Program-made: the position numbers and the translations under genes | The notes under the pieces: model-generated | The model's input: the letters and a program-made list of their open reading frames with translations, nothing else | Databases searched by the model: none | Told to the model about the DNA's origin: nothing | Part shown: in pieces, positions 1-5,402 of the stretch | Numbering within the stretch: position 1 is the first letter of the stretch | Layout: each line of letters opens with the position of its first letter | NCBI GenBank assembly: GCA_927798255.1 | Contig: CAKMMH010000112.1 | Coordinates: 1 to 6,300 of the forward strand | Direction of reading: 5' to 3' | Length of the DNA: 6,300 nucleotides | DNA from: an uncultured bacterium | GTDB lineage: Bacteria > Bdellovibrionota_C > UBA2361 > CAKMMH01

Positions 1-67
1 GAGAAGCATCTCCACATCTGATAGAGTAAATGCGAAACTGGCAGGGATATAAAGCCATGTTTGACAT
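1..67 (-). CDS. 5' end of a leftward gene cut by the window edge; possibly a LysM-domain protein
   Basis: Read leftward, an ATG at 67-65 opens a frame that stays open to the window edge for 22 codons, beginning MSNMALYPCQFRIYSIRCGD. A strong Shine-Dalgarno, AAGGAGG (complement of 77-83), lies 9 bases before the ATG, and a promoter is visible further upstream (133-161). The residues 'FRIYSIRCGD' resemble the opening of a LysM peptidoglycan-binding repeat (typically [YF]-x-[VI]-x-x-GD), and small clostridial LysM proteins often begin with a short Pro/Cys segment like this. The start and coding status are well supported by the RBS and promoter. The LysM assignment rests on about ten residues and is only a suggestion, because the rest of the protein lies outside the window. 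Confidence 0.7.
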   Translation of the reverse strand, partial: MSNMALYPCQFRIYSIRCGDAS

Positions 68-132
68 TCGAAACTCCCTCCTTTTTGATGAATAAAATCT
101 TACTACATCTTAAAAGTTTCTTGAACAAGTGC

Positions 133-161
133 ATTATAGCATTGAATGAAATTAAAGTAAA
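133..161 (-). promoter_or_regulatory. Promoter of the leftward gene at 1-67
   Basis: On the minus strand, TTTACT (complement of 156-161) and TATAAT (complement of 133-138) are separated by 17 bases. The -10 is perfect and the -35 matches consensus at 4 of 6 positions. Transcription would start near 126, giving a leader of about 60 bases before the ATG at 67. Confidence 0.6.
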
Positions 162-236
162 GGCGAACAAAAATCTTATTTTTTTTGCAAGGAGTTGTTT
201 AGTGTTATTGATAAAATTAAAGAGTATATTATTGAA

Positions 237-265
237 TTGAAAAAAATTAGAGAATCTGCTACAAT
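237..265 (+). promoter_or_regulatory. Promoter of the radical SAM operon
   Basis: TTGAAA (237-242) and TACAAT (260-265) are separated by exactly 17 bases, a good sigma-A-type promoter pointing at the gene starting at 368. The transcript would begin near 272 and have a leader of about 95 bases. It diverges from the promoter at 133-161, so 68-367 is a shared regulatory gap between two operons. Confidence 0.7.
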
Positions 266-270
266 AAAGG

Positions 271-294
271 AAAATGTATGAGGCTTTACATTTT
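271..294 (+). promoter_or_regulatory. AT-rich leader hairpin at the predicted transcript start
   Basis: AAAATGTA (271-278) and TACATTTT (287-294) form a perfect 8-bp stem with an 8-base loop, directly followed by more T residues (to 296). It lies at the predicted 5' end of the radical SAM operon transcript. It could protect the 5' end or act as a weak attenuator. The stem is almost all A/T, so it may also be meaningless; no known riboswitch core is recognisable in this leader. Confidence 0.3.
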
Positions 295-367
295 TTAGTG
301 TGAAAGTTTGTTATATGATTAACTTGATATGCAAGGATAATGATAGTAGTTTTGGAGGTATTAAAAT

Positions 368-2200
368 ATGCTAGATAAATTTTTGAAAATGGTTGATAAG
401 CCTATAAGATATACTGGTGGAGAGATAAATATGTGTAGGAAAGATTTAAATGATATTAAGTCACGTATTGCATTTTGTTTTCCTGATGTATATGAGATTG
501 GTATGTCGCATTTAGGGTTAAAGATTTTATATGATTTGTATAATAGGGATGAAAATACTTATTGTGAACGTGTTTTTGCACCTTGGGTTGATATGGAAAA
601 GCTTATGAGGGAAAATGGCTTAAAATTATTTTCTTTGGAGACAAAAACTCCACTTAATGAATTTGATTTTGTGGCTTTCACTTTGCAATATGAAATGAGC
701 TATACTAATGTTTTAAATATGCTTGATTTGGGTGGTATACCTGTTTTAGCTAGTGAAAGAGAAGAAAATGACCCTCTTGTTTTTGCTGGGGGTCCTTGTA
801 CATATAATCCAGAGCCAATGGCTGATTTTTTTGATTTTTTTGTTATTGGTGAAGGCGAAGAAATGAATATGGAAGTAAATGATTTATATATAAAATGTAA
901 AAATGAAGGAAAAAGTAAGAATGAGTTTTTAGAGTTGGTTTCTAAAATAGAAGGGGTATATGTTCCTAAGTTTTATAAAGATAAATATAACGAAGATGGT
1001 ACGTTTAATAGTTTGGTGCCTAACAATTCGTTTGCTAATCAAATAGTTAGAAAACGAATTATAAAAGATTTAGATACTCTTACATATCCAGAAAAATGGA
1101 TCGTTCCTTATCTTAATGTTGTTCATGATAGGGTAATGTTGGAGATTTTTAGGGGTTGTATAAGAGGCTGCAGATTTTGTCAAGCTGGGTATATATATAG
1201 ACCTGTTCGTGAAAAGAGTAGAGAAAAACTAGAAAAATTAGCTGAAAGTTTGATTAATAACACAGGTTATGAAGAAATATCTCTTACATCTCTTAGTACA
1301 AGTGATTATACAGAGTTTCATGAACTTGCCCAAAATCTTATATCTAAATTTAAACCTAGAAATGTAAGTATTTCACTTCCTTCACTTAGAACTGATTCTA
1401 TTAGTTTAAAACTTTTAGATGAGGTAAGCCAAGTTAGAAAGAGTGGCTTTACGATTGCACCAGAAGCTGGAACGCAAAGGCTTAGAGATGTTATAAATAA
1501 GGGTTTGACAGAAGAAGAGATTATAAATGCTTGTAGGTTTGCTTTTAAAAGCGGATGGAGTACAATAAAGCTTTATTTTATGATAGGGCTTCCTACTGAA
1601 ACGTATGATGATTTACAAGGTATAGTTGATTTGGCAAATAAAATAGTAGATACTTATTATGAGATACCAAAAGCAGAAAGAGCTAAGGGATTATCTGTTA
1701 CGGTCAGTGCTTCTACATTTGTACCAAAGCCTTTTACGGCTTTTCAATGGTGTGGTCAAAATGATATAAAAACAATTATTGAAAAGCAAAATTATTTAAA
1801 ATCGCATCTTACAAATAAAGCTGTTAAATTTAATTGGCATGAGCCGGAAATTAGTGTATTAGAAGCAATTATTGCAAAAGGAGATAGAAGAGTTTGCAAG
1901 GCGATATATGAAGCTTGGAAACTTGGTGCAAAATTCGATAGTTGGAGAGAATTCTTTAATTACGATACTTGGATGAAAGCTTTTGAGAATACAGGAATTG
2001 ATTATAAATATTATTCTGAAAGACAAATGAACATAGATGAAAATTTACCTTGGAATCATTTGGATATTTTAGTTTCTAAGGAGTTTTTAAAGAGGGAATA
2101 TAAAAATGCCATGAATGAAAAGGTTACACCTAACTGTAGAAAGGCTTGCAGTGGCTGTGGCGCAGCATCTGCTGGCTGTGGTGTTTGCTTTGAAAGATAG
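368..2200 (+). CDS. TIGR03960-family B12-binding-like radical SAM protein
   Basis: A 610-residue protein. Residues about 30-170 form a cobalamin-binding-like alpha/beta domain (GMSHLGLKILYDL near 48, then VFAGGPCTYNPEP and FFVIGEGEE). The radical SAM core follows, with the CxxxCxxC cluster motif at C264, C268 and C271 (GCIRGCRFC), then EEISLTSLSTSDY and SGFTIAPEAGTQRLRDVI near 360. The tail is Cys-rich: C590, C594, C597, C604 and C607. The length fits stand-alone members of the family. These enzymes bind a 4Fe-4S cluster and S-adenosylmethionine and are cytoplasmic; the substrate of this family is not established, to my knowledge. GGAGG at 354-358, 9 bases before the ATG, fixes the start. The next gene, 48 bases on, is its usual partner. 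The gene ends at TAG with a TAA 15 bases further in frame. Confidence 0.93.
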   Translation: MLDKFLKMVDKPIRYTGGEINMCRKDLNDIKSRIAFCFPDVYEIGMSHLGLKILYDLYNRDENTYCERVFAPWVDMEKLMRENGLKLFSLETKTPLNEFDFVAFTLQYEMSYTNVLNMLDLGGIPVLASEREENDPLVFAGGPCTYNPEPMADFFDFFVIGEGEEMNMEVNDLYIKCKNEGKSKNEFLELVSKIEGVYVPKFYKDKYNEDGTFNSLVPNNSFANQIVRKRIIKDLDTLTYPEKWIVPYLNVVHDRVMLEIFRGCIRGCRFCQAGYIYRPVREKSREKLEKLAESLINNTGYEEISLTSLSTSDYTEFHELAQNLISKFKPRNVSISLPSLRTDSISLKLLDEVSQVRKSGFTIAPEAGTQRLRDVINKGLTEEEIINACRFAFKSGWSTIKLYFMIGLPTETYDDLQGIVDLANKIVDTYYEIPKAERAKGLSVTVSASTFVPKPFTAFQWCGQNDIKTIIEKQNYLKSHLTNKAVKFNWHEPEISVLEAIIAKGDRRVCKAIYEAWKLGAKFDSWREFFNYDTWMKAFENTGIDYKYYSERQMNIDENLPWNHLDILVSKEFLKREYKNAMNEKVTPNCRKACSGCGAASAGCGVCFER

Positions 2201-2248
2201 AATAATCTGTTTGTGTAATTATAGTTTTTTAATTAAGGAGTTTGAAGT

Positions 2249-2884
2249 ATGTATATAATACGTGTTAAGTATAAGAAAAAAGAAGAGGTAAAATATGTTG
2301 GCCATTTAGATACAATGCGTACATTTATGAGATGCTTAAAGAGAACGATAATACCTCTAGAATATTCAAAAGGTTTTAATCCTAGAATAAAAATATCTTT
2401 TGCACTTCCTTTAGGTGTTGGTGTTACTAGTGATTCGGAATATTTTGATTTAGAGTTAACTGATAAAATGAATATAGATATGTTCATTGGTGAACTTAAT
2501 TCTGTTTTGCCAAAAGGCTTTAAGGTTGTTTCAGCTTTTTATCCTGAAGATACTAAAAAAAGTCTTATGTCGCTCGTTAAAGAAGCAGTTTATGAAATTA
2601 AGATTAGGGATGAAATTGATTTTAATAAAATAAATGATTTGTTTATGCAAGATGAGATTTTATTAGATAAGACTTCTAAGAGTGGAAAAAACACAGAAAA
2701 GGTCGATATAAAGAAAAATATTATTGATTTTGAAATTAAGCAAAATGTATGTATTTTTCACGTTACAGCAGGTAGTGTGAATAATGTAAATCCAAATAGT
2801 TTAGTGGAGGCTATTGATTTATATGTGAAGAAAATAGAAGATTTTGATATAAATCGTAAAGAACTTATATTAGCTTCTGATTAA
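2249..2884 (+). CDS. TIGR03936-family radical SAM-associated protein (DUF2344)
   Basis: A 211-residue protein with the family's characteristic N-terminal half: a short basic beta strand (IIRVKYKKK), then VKYVGHLDTMRTFMRCLKR (residues about 16-34), then PLEYSKGFNPRIKISFALPL (about 36-55) and GVGVTSDSEYFDLEL. The C-terminal half is variable and Lys-rich. In other genomes this domain is encoded directly after, or fused to, the TIGR03960 radical SAM protein, so it is probably a subunit or substrate-handling partner of that enzyme; its biochemical role is not established. AAGGAG at 2235-2240, 8 bases before the ATG, supports the start. It is the last gene of the operon, since a terminator begins 5 bases after its stop. 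Ribonuclease G and ribosomal protein L21/L27 genes, often found next in Clostridia, are absent here. Confidence 0.92.
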   Translation: MYIIRVKYKKKEEVKYVGHLDTMRTFMRCLKRTIIPLEYSKGFNPRIKISFALPLGVGVTSDSEYFDLELTDKMNIDMFIGELNSVLPKGFKVVSAFYPEDTKKSLMSLVKEAVYEIKIRDEIDFNKINDLFMQDEILLDKTSKSGKNTEKVDIKKNIIDFEIKQNVCIFHVTAGSVNNVNPNSLVEAIDLYVKKIEDFDINRKELILASD

Positions 2885-2888
2885 AGAA

Positions 2889-2922
2889 AAAACCAGGTTT
2901 GTCAATTGTCAAACCTGGTTTT
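2889..2922. terminator. Bidirectional intrinsic terminator between convergent genes
   Basis: AACCAGGTTTG (2891-2901) pairs perfectly with CAAACCTGGTT (2910-2920) around an 8-base loop, and flanking A and T residues extend the stem to 2889-2922. On the plus strand it is followed by TTTT and an AT-rich run; on the minus strand by six T residues, then C and three more T. It lies between two convergent stop codons (2884 and 2933), so it can end both the radical SAM operon and the leftward 180-aa gene. Confidence 0.92.
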
Positions 2923-2932
2923 AAATTATCTT

Positions 2933-3475
2933 TTATTCGTTTAGAAGATTCATCTGGTCGTAGTAGTCATTGTTCTCGTGGTGTTTTGTACGTTTGATGC
3001 GAGAGTCGAAAAAGGTAGCTTTTACATTGGCAGTGACCTGTTTTTCGTTTGTCTTGATTCGATATTGCCAATATTGCTTCTTTGTGCTTTTAGTAGTTGG
3101 CTTGATTTTCTGATTAATACGTTTTTCTACCCAGTCGCAATCGGGTTTTACGAGATGGTACTTACGTGCCATTCTTCTGTTAAAGCGTCGCTTCGAACGG
3201 TCTTTTATAGGCGATACGTTATTTTCGACAATTGAAATAGAACGCAGGGCATTTTCGAATTCATCGTCGGACATCTTCGGGGTAGTAACGAGTTCAAACG
3301 ATCGAGAAATGGCCATATTCATCAAATCCTCCTTTGAAATGTCTGCAAAATCGATGTAAATGCGAGAAAGGTTCTCACAATCTTTACGAGTAAGCAACTC
3401 AGGATCGTATTTCAAAGTAATCAGGCTGAGAAATTCCTCACGGGTAAAGCTCGAATAGTCGATCCGATTAGTCAC
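2933..3475 (-). CDS. Unrecognised 180-aa protein with a basic C-terminal half
   Basis: I do not recognise this family. An ATG at 3565 would lengthen the frame by 30 residues, but it lies upstream of the gene's own promoter (3522-3550). The GTG at 3475-3473 sits 8 bases after AAGGAGG (complement of 3484-3490) and is clearly the better start. The first 100 residues are acidic and helix-like (SFTREEFLSLITLKYDPELL, then DISKEDLMNMAI and KMSDDEFENALRSI). From about 105 the protein turns strongly basic (DRSKRRFNRRMARKYHLV, KRINQKIKPTTKSTKKQYWQYR), suggesting nucleic-acid binding; it ends with an Asn/Asp-rich tail. No signal peptide or membrane segment is seen. Composition is unlike the neighbours: 29 of 60 bases in 3241-3300 are G or C, against 17 of 60 in 1321-1380, and codons such as CGC, CTC and ACC are common. 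This suggests transfer or different expression constraints. Confidence 0.82.
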   Translation of the reverse strand: MTNRIDYSSFTREEFLSLITLKYDPELLTRKDCENLSRIYIDFADISKEDLMNMAISRSFELVTTPKMSDDEFENALRSISIVENNVSPIKDRSKRRFNRRMARKYHLVKPDCDWVEKRINQKIKPTTKSTKKQYWQYRIKTNEKQVTANVKATFFDSRIKRTKHHENNDYYDQMNLLNE

Positions 3476-3498
3476 ACGAACACCCTCCTTTAATAAAG

Positions 3499-3541
3499 TA
3501 TGTAAATTAGGTACAGCAGTTATTATAACACGATTTACATA
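3499..3541. promoter_or_regulatory. Candidate operator: 9-bp inverted repeat around the leftward -10 box
   Basis: TATGTAAAT (3499-3507) and ATTTACATA (3533-3541) are perfect reverse complements with 25 bases between them. Their centres are 34 bases apart, about three helical turns, so two half-sites would face the same side of DNA. One half lies in the leader of the leftward gene, the other between its -10 and -35. That placement would suit autorepression. No protein is known to bind it; the region is AT-rich, but a 9-bp perfect match placed this way is notable. Confidence 0.45.
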
Positions 3542-3550
3542 ATATTGCAA
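3522..3550 (-). promoter_or_regulatory. Promoter of the leftward 180-aa gene
   Basis: On the minus strand TTGCAA (complement of 3545-3550) and TATAAT (complement of 3522-3527) are separated by 17 bases. Transcription would start near 3515, about 40 bases before the GTG at 3475. This rules out the ATG at 3565 as the start from this promoter. Confidence 0.8.
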
Positions 3551-3558
3551 TAATTTAA

Positions 3559-3587
3559 TTGACATTACTACTTATTTTTCGTATAAT
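3559..3587 (+). promoter_or_regulatory. Full-consensus promoter of the rightward 133-aa gene
   Basis: TTGACA (3559-3564) and TATAAT (3582-3587) are both perfect and separated by exactly 17 bases. Transcription would begin near 3594. Its -35 is only 8 bases from the -35 of the leftward promoter, so the two promoters are back to back and would compete for, or share, regulators. Confidence 0.88.
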
Positions 3588-3659
3588 TAGTTCCGTGACT
3601 AGATGTGGGTAAGTTGGATTATCAATAATTTGGTGATTAAAGAAAGGAGGAGGACCGCC

Positions 3660-4061
3660 ATGAGAAATGACGAGTCCGAAGCTAGGATGTTTTGGGATAC
3701 TGGGATTTCTACGAAGTATGCTTCTAAGCTTACGTGCAAGGATGTTAGGGAGTTTGTTGAGAATGAGCTTAATTTAAAGTGTGGTAGAATTACTAAGGTA
3801 GGTATTAATTCGAGATATGGTATTGATTTCGTAATTAGGAAACCTTTTAGCTTTGTCAAGAATCCTTTTTGGGCAGACTCTTTATATATTGGACCGATTA
3901 GTGTGAATAAGATTGTTTTCACTGCGTATGACTTTAAATTTGATTTACCTAATGAGTGTTTTATATCCGAAGCAGATAGGCAGTCTTGGATTGATTATAT
4001 GGCTAGTAAGTTTGGAAAAGGGTATAATGAATTTATGCTTGTATATTCTGATAGCGAGTGA
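3660..4061 (+). CDS. Unrecognised 133-aa soluble protein, divergent partner of the 180-aa gene
   Basis: I do not recognise this family. The ATG at 3660 is chosen because AGAAAGGAGG (3641-3650) lies 9 bases before it. The in-frame ATG at 3603 would add 19 residues but has no RBS and sits only about 9 bases after the predicted transcript start. The protein has mixed charge, no signal peptide and no membrane segment. Visible pieces are a helix-like KDVREFVENELNLK (about 27-40), an apparent beta-rich centre (GRITKVGINSRYGIDFVIRK, then SLYIGPISVNKIVFTAYDFK), and a C-terminal helix with Trp and Tyr (ADRQSWIDYMASKFGKGY). It shares a control region with the leftward gene, so the two may act together. 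The large hairpin downstream (4102-4190) could end its transcript, though no T-run follows it. Confidence 0.8.
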   Translation: MRNDESEARMFWDTGISTKYASKLTCKDVREFVENELNLKCGRITKVGINSRYGIDFVIRKPFSFVKNPFWADSLYIGPISVNKIVFTAYDFKFDLPNECFISEADRQSWIDYMASKFGKGYNEFMLVYSDSE

Positions 4062-4101
4062 GAAAGAAAAACTGCATATAATTTTGTGACTCTGGACGTT
4101 T

Positions 4102-4190
4102 TGATAAAACTTTTAGTAGCAATTTTTGTCAAGGTAGTATGGCTGGCGCCATCTCCACCTTGACAAAAATTGCTACTAAAAGTATTATCA
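4102..4190. repeat. Large inverted repeat (27-bp perfect inner stem, 33 of 34 pairs overall)
   Basis: The arm 4109-4135 is the exact reverse complement of 4157-4183 (27 bp). After one A/A mismatch (4108/4184) the pairing continues with TGATAA (4102-4107) against TTATCA (4185-4190). The 21-base loop holds a further small stem, ATGGC (4139-4143) with GCCAT (4148-4152). No T-run follows, so it is not a standard intrinsic terminator, although it could still block or protect transcripts. It could be a palindromic MITE or REP-like element, a relic of an insertion-sequence end pair, or a stable RNA structure. No target-site duplication is evident. The element contains no protein-coding frame of note. 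Confidence 0.9.
4160..4188 (+). promoter_or_regulatory. Outward-facing promoter in the right arm of the inverted repeat
   Basis: TTGACA (4160-4165) and TATTAT (4183-4188) are separated by 17 bases. The -35 is perfect and the -10 has one mismatch. Transcription would begin near 4195 and run into the methyltransferase gene. The mirrored left arm has the same TTGACA on the minus strand (4127-4132), but its -10 reads TTTTAT (complement of 4104-4109), a poorer match. Confidence 0.55.
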
Positions 4191-4293
4191 TACCTTACAA
4201 CTAATTCAAGTTTGAACTGAAATAGATATTTAACAAATTTAGTATAAGTGATTTAATGGGGCTTTACAAGTTAAATTTTTTTAGAGGTTTATG

Positions 4294-4322
4294 TTGATTA
4301 TTTTCTTATATTTTTGTAATAT
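4294..4322 (+). promoter_or_regulatory. Likely native promoter of the methyltransferase gene
   Basis: TTGATT (4294-4299) and TAATAT (4317-4322) are separated by 17 bases and lie 36 bases before the ATG at 4358. The match is moderate. The 4191-4357 gap otherwise contains only AT-rich sequence. A 9-base stretch GGCTTTACA at 4260-4268 also occurs in the leader of the first operon (282-290), possibly by chance. Confidence 0.5.
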
Positions 4323-4357
4323 ATAGAGGTATAAAATGTACGAAAAGAGGTAGTGAT

Positions 4358-4954
4358 ATGGATCATTATTATTCAGCAAATCCAGAATCTGAATCTAATG
4401 AAAGAGAAATTAAATATGAGTTAAAGGATAGGACTTTTAAGTTTATAAGTGATAATGGCGTTTTTTCAAAGGAGCATGTGGATTTTGCTACTGATTTTAT
4501 GCTTAGGACTATTATTGATGATGAACTAGAGGGAAGTGTGCTTGATATGGGATGCGGTTATGGGGTTATAGGGATTACTGTTTCAAATTTGTGCTCTAAG
4601 GTTTCTAGTGTCACATTGTGTGATATAAATAATAGAGCGATTGATCTTGCTACTAGAAATGCTGAAAGAAATAAGGTGGTGAATGCTAAGATTTTTGCTT
4701 CTGATGGCTTTGCAAATGTAGAGGGACGTTTTGATATTATAATTACAAATCCACCAATTAGAGCTGGTAAGGCTGTTATATATAAGATGTATGAGGATGC
4801 AAAGGAGCATTTAAATGATGGCGGAAGATTTTAGTTGGTTATAAATAAAAAGCATGGTGCTCCAAGTACGATAAATTATTTAAATGAATTATATAGTGAG
4901 GTAGAGGTACTTGATAAAAAGGCTGGGTTTAATGTGATTAGATGCAAAAAATAA
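4358..4954 (+). pseudogene. RsmC/YbxB-like class I SAM-dependent methyltransferase, interrupted by in-frame TAG
   Basis: The frame opens at ATG 4358 (AGAGG at 4346-4350) and reads 158 codons to TAG 4832-4834. Without a shift it then continues for 39 more codons to TAA 4952-4954. The whole frame, 198 codon positions, matches the roughly 200-residue length of the YbxB family. Features: N-terminal HYYSANPES, VFSKEHVDFATDFML (about 35-49), SAM-binding motif I VLDMGCGYGVIG (61-72), acidic D89, and the catalytic-type NPPIRAG (131-137). After the TAG come LVINKKHGAPS and a short C-terminal strand, both family sequence. Relatives methylate guanine N2 in 16S rRNA. By memory of the Bacillus protein, the TAG replaces an aromatic residue such as Trp, so TGG to TAG is the simplest origin. 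The 158-aa product would keep SAM and substrate motifs but lose the last beta strands, so activity is doubtful. Alternatives are a base-call error or readthrough. Confidence 0.85.
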
Positions 4955-4972
4955 AAATATTTAAAAATTTTC

Positions 4973-5001
4973 TTGACATGGCATATAACTCTTGTTATAA
5001 T
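4973..5001 (+). promoter_or_regulatory. Full-consensus promoter of the tRNA-Gly gene
   Basis: TTGACA (4973-4978) and TATAAT (4996-5001) are perfect and 17 bases apart. Transcription would begin near 5008, 14 bases before the mature tRNA 5' end, as expected for a strong single-tRNA unit. Confidence 0.9.
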
Positions 5002-5021
5002 CAATATTGTTCTTAAGAAAT

Positions 5022-5095
<74 letters not shown>

Positions 5096-5145
5096 ATAAT
5101 AATTTTTGTTGAACTTTTTGAAAGTTAATGAGAATTAGATGAATT

Positions 5146-5175
5146 ATAAGTCGATTTGAATCGGCTTATTTTTTT
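5146..5175 (+). terminator. Intrinsic terminator of the tRNA-Gly gene
   Basis: ATAAGTCGATT (5146-5156) pairs with AATCGGCTTAT (5159-5169), including one T-G wobble, and a run of T residues follows to 5175. It lies about 50 bases after the tRNA CCA end. Confidence 0.88.
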
Positions 5176-5195
5176 GCTTTTTGAAATTATGTGGA

Positions 5196-5230
5196 ATTGT
5201 GCTCTTTGTCAATAGTTGATGCAGAGCAAT
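5196..5230. repeat. Imperfect hairpin in the tRNA-dinD gap
   Basis: GCTCT (5201-5205) pairs with AGAGC (5223-5227), and inside it TCAA (5209-5212) pairs with TTGA (5216-5219) around a TAG loop. ATT (5196-5198) and AAT (5228-5230) can extend the base past a two-base bulge. No T-run follows. Its function is unknown; it may be a relic of a mobile element or a chance structure. Confidence 0.35.
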
Positions 5231-5263
5231 TTTCAGGTTACTCCACCCCAACTAAAATTATAG

Positions 5264-5321
5264 AACCTTATTTACAATTGTTATGATTACTGAATTTTCG
5301 TCAGAAGAACAAAATAAGGTT
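5264..5321. repeat. 10-bp inverted repeat upstream of dinD
   Basis: AACCTTATTT (5264-5273) is the exact reverse complement of AAATAAGGTT (5312-5321), with 38 bases between. The spacer holds a small nested CTGA/TCAG pair (5291-5294 and 5301-5304). The right half touches the possible dinD -35 box. It could be an operator or a folded leader. The rest of the 5176-5402 gap shows no coding frame. Confidence 0.45.
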
Positions 5322-5347
5322 ACAATGTTTTTAATAAATTCTATAAA
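5320..5347 (+). promoter_or_regulatory. Possible dinD promoter
   Basis: TTACAA (5320-5325) and TATAAA (5342-5347) are 16 bases apart. The match is modest, but this is the best pair in the gap. Transcription would begin near 5354, just before the candidate LexA box at 5365-5378. Confidence 0.35.
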
Positions 5348-5364
5348 GTGGTGATTGATAAACG

Positions 5365-5378
5365 CAAACGCAAGTTCT
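5365..5378. promoter_or_regulatory. Candidate LexA (SOS) box upstream of dinD
   Basis: CAAAC-GCAA-GTTCT matches the Gram-positive LexA consensus CGAAC-N4-GTTCG at 8 of 10 fixed positions, with the correct 4-base spacer. It lies 24 bases before the dinD start and just downstream of the possible promoter, where a bound repressor would block transcription. The match is imperfect but lies in front of a family first named for damage induction. Confidence 0.5.
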
Positions 5379-5402
5379 GTAATTTGAATGGAAGGTGTGA
5401 TA

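Noticed and set aside
279..311. Leader similarity between 279-311 and 4256-4290 (shared GGCTTTACA and a T-run ending in AG)
   Set aside because: Only nine contiguous bases are shared and the remainder needs gaps in AT-rich sequence; chance is sufficient explanation.
2978..3235. Plus-strand 85-codon open frame inside the leftward gene
   Set aside because: No ribosome binding site or family resemblance; it mirrors the codon pattern of the real gene on the opposite strand.
3476..3565. Extension of the leftward gene to an ATG at 3565 (210 aa)
   Set aside because: The extra 30 codons lie over the gene's own -10/-35 boxes, whereas GTG 3475 has a strong ribosome binding site and lies 40 bases after the predicted transcript start.
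3603..3659. Extension of the 133-aa gene to an ATG at 3603
   Set aside because: No ribosome binding site, and it would begin only about 9 bases after the predicted transcript start; AGAAAGGAGG at 3641-3650 clearly serves the ATG at 3660.
4102..4190. Palindrome as an intrinsic terminator, integron attC site or invertible promoter
   Set aside because: No T-run on either side, no recognisable attC core motifs, and the 21-base spacer is very short for an invertible segment.
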